A stretch of DNA of 6,907 bases from DATLYB01 sp964502525 (GTDB lineage: Bacteria > Bacteroidota > Bacteroidia > Chitinophagales > CAIOSU01). Positions 6,203 to 6,907 of the stretch are shown here, one piece after another. Both the position numbers and the translations under genes were made by a program. The notes beneath the pieces were generated by a model. The model was not told the DNA's origin and searched no databases. It saw nothing but the letters and a program-made list of their open reading frames with translations. Each line of letters starts with the position of its first letter. Position 1 is the stretch's first letter. The stretch covers positions 1 through 6,907 of the forward strand of contig CAZCXH010000212.1 in NCBI GenBank assembly GCA_964502525.1, read 5' to 3'.

Positions 6203-6280
6203 GAGCCCCGATATGATCGGGGGAAACTCACGTACGGTTCTGCGAGAGGCTAGGGTGAAACTCCCCTTTGCTTACTCAGC
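6203..6280 (+). mobile_element. Group II intron 3'-end relic (domains V and VI)
   Basis: GAGCC (6203-6207) and CGTACGGTTC (6231-6240) are the two ends of a group II intron domain V, with the catalytic AGC triad at 6204-6206 and a GGAAAC segment near the tip. Domain VI follows: GAG (6244-6246) pairs with CTC (6275-6277), AGGC (6247-6250) with GCTT (6270-6273), and AGGG (6252-6255) with CCCT (6264-6267) under an 8-base loop. A single unpaired A at 6274 stands where the branch-point adenosine of a functional intron would be. Domain V is 38 bases, against about 34 normally, and its left strand is altered. Domains I-IV and the reverse transcriptase gene are absent, since only 78 bases separate it from the glycosyltransferase stop. 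This is therefore a truncated relic and cannot splice alone. The exact right end is uncertain. Confidence 0.75.
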
Positions 6281-6310
6281 GTGAAATAGTCAATCAATCA
6301 ATTTTTAAAA

Positions 6311-6341
6311 CTGCCCTTAAGATTATTGTGTAGTATCTTTG
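6311..6341 (+). promoter_or_regulatory. Promoter of atpD (Bacteroidota type)
   Basis: TATCTTTG at 6334-6341 is an exact TAnnTTTG -7 element. The -33 region is weaker: CTG at 6311-6313, 20 bases upstream, stands where TTG is expected, after an A/T-rich stretch. Transcription would start near 6346-6348, giving a leader of about 25 bases before the ATG at 6373. No Shine-Dalgarno sequence is visible. The spacing to a strongly expressed housekeeping gene makes this the best promoter call in the window. Confidence 0.6.
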
Positions 6342-6372
6342 CCGCGAATTTTAAAAACACTCCTTAATATAC

Positions 6373-6907
6373 ATGGCTAATATCGGAAAAGTGAAGCAGG
6401 TGATCGGTGCGGTGGTGGACGTGGGCTTCGAAAACGGACACCTTCCCAACATCCTCAACAGCTTGAAAGTGCGCATGAGCGATGGCTCTGACCTTGTCCT
6501 CGAATGTCAAAAACACCTCGGTGAAGACAGCGTTCGCACCATCGCGATGGACTCCACCAACGGGCTTACGCGCGGCATGCAGGTGGTGGACACGGGCGCG
6601 CCTATCACCATGCCGGTGGGCGATGAAATCAAAGGGCGCCTGCTCAATGTGGTGGGCGAAGCCATTGACGGCATCGGTGCGCTGAAAACAAAGAAAGGCT
6701 ACCCGATTCACCGCAAGCCTCCGGTGTTTGAAGAACTTTCCACAGAAACAGAAGTGCTCTTCACAGGCATTAAAGTGATTGACCTCATTGAGCCTTATTC
6801 AAAGGGCGGCAAAATCGGTCTGTTCGGAGGCGCGGGCGTGGGAAAAACGGTGATTATCATGGAGCTGATTAACAACATCGCCAAGAGCTATGCGGGGATG
6901 TCGGTGT
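6373..6907 (+). CDS. atpD: ATP synthase F1 sector, beta subunit (N-terminal part, cut by right edge)
   Basis: The catalytic beta subunit of the F1Fo ATP synthase, on the cytoplasmic face of the membrane, makes ATP from ADP and phosphate. The window holds 178 codons of a protein normally near 500 aa. The N-terminal beta-barrel begins MANIGKVKQVIGAVVDVGF, then LTRGMQVVDTGAPITMPVG (65-83) and LLNVVGEAIDG (90-100). The nucleotide-binding domain begins FTGIKVIDLIEPYSKGGKIG (130-149), and the Walker A P-loop GGAGVGKT is at 152-159. The reading frame is intact to the edge. The gene starts directly after a promoter of its own and no other atp gene precedes it, which fits the separate atpD-atpC unit found in many Bacteroidota. 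It marks the chromosomal edge of the polysaccharide locus. Confidence 0.97.
   Translation, partial: MANIGKVKQVIGAVVDVGFENGHLPNILNSLKVRMSDGSDLVLECQKHLGEDSVRTIAMDSTNGLTRGMQVVDTGAPITMPVGDEIKGRLLNVVGEAIDGIGALKTKKGYPIHRKPPVFEELSTETEVLFTGIKVIDLIEPYSKGGKIGLFGGAGVGKTVIIMELINNIAKSYAGMSV

Noticed and set aside
6290..6301. Three tandem TCAA units upstream of atpD
   Set aside because: They are too short to call a functional repeat and could be chance in an AT-rich promoter region.
6364..6711. Minus-strand open frame opposite atpD
   Set aside because: It is a shadow of the conserved atpD reading frame, His- and Ala-rich as expected from the complement.

Overview
The window most likely comes from a member of the Bacteroidota. 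The atpD start at the right end is preceded by the -7 hexamer-like element of that phylum (TAnnTTTG, seen as TATCTTTG). Genes lack clear Shine-Dalgarno sequences, and the predicted proteins look like Bacteroidota versions of their families. I see no decisive genus-level marker. The window covers one edge of a surface-polysaccharide (O-antigen or capsule type) locus and its junction with a housekeeping gene.

Layout, left to right. (1) At 1-212, minus strand, is the N-terminal part of an N-acetyl sugar amidotransferase of the WbpG/PseA type; it runs off the left edge. (2) At 309-1181, minus strand, is an FkbM-family SAM methyltransferase. (3) A 240-base divergent intergenic region carries a perfect 11-bp hairpin with T-tracts on both sides. 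(4) At 1461-3415, plus strand, an FkbH-type HAD-IIIC enzyme and a small acyl carrier protein are coupled by an ATGA overlap. (5) At 3431-4826, minus strand, lie a HisF-like and a HisH-like gene, the paralogues that travel with WbpG. (6) At 4847-6124, plus strand, is a GT-B family 4 glycosyltransferase. (7) At 6125-6372 is a gene-free stretch holding a relic of the 3' end of a group II intron (domains V and VI with a bulged adenosine), followed by the atpD promoter. (8) At 6373-6907, plus strand, is the N-terminal part of the F1 ATP synthase beta subunit, cut by the right edge.

How the genes fit together: HisH should hydrolyse glutamine and pass ammonia through the HisF barrel to WbpG, which would convert an N-acetyl group of a nucleotide sugar into an acetamidino group. 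The HisF-like protein supports this reading. The position equivalent to the first catalytic aspartate of true HisF (Asp11 in Thermotoga maritima) is leucine, while the residues of the ammonia gate (Arg5, Glu46, Lys99, Glu167 equivalents) are all kept. FkbH plus ACP is the pair that loads a glyceryl-type acyl group from a phosphorylated C3 donor. Here it may supply an acyl decoration for a sugar, and FkbM may methylate one; both are inferences. The glycosyltransferase would add a residue to the repeat unit. The FkbH-ACP pair sits on the opposite strand inside the hisH-hisF...wbpG series, which suggests a cassette insertion or a mosaic locus.
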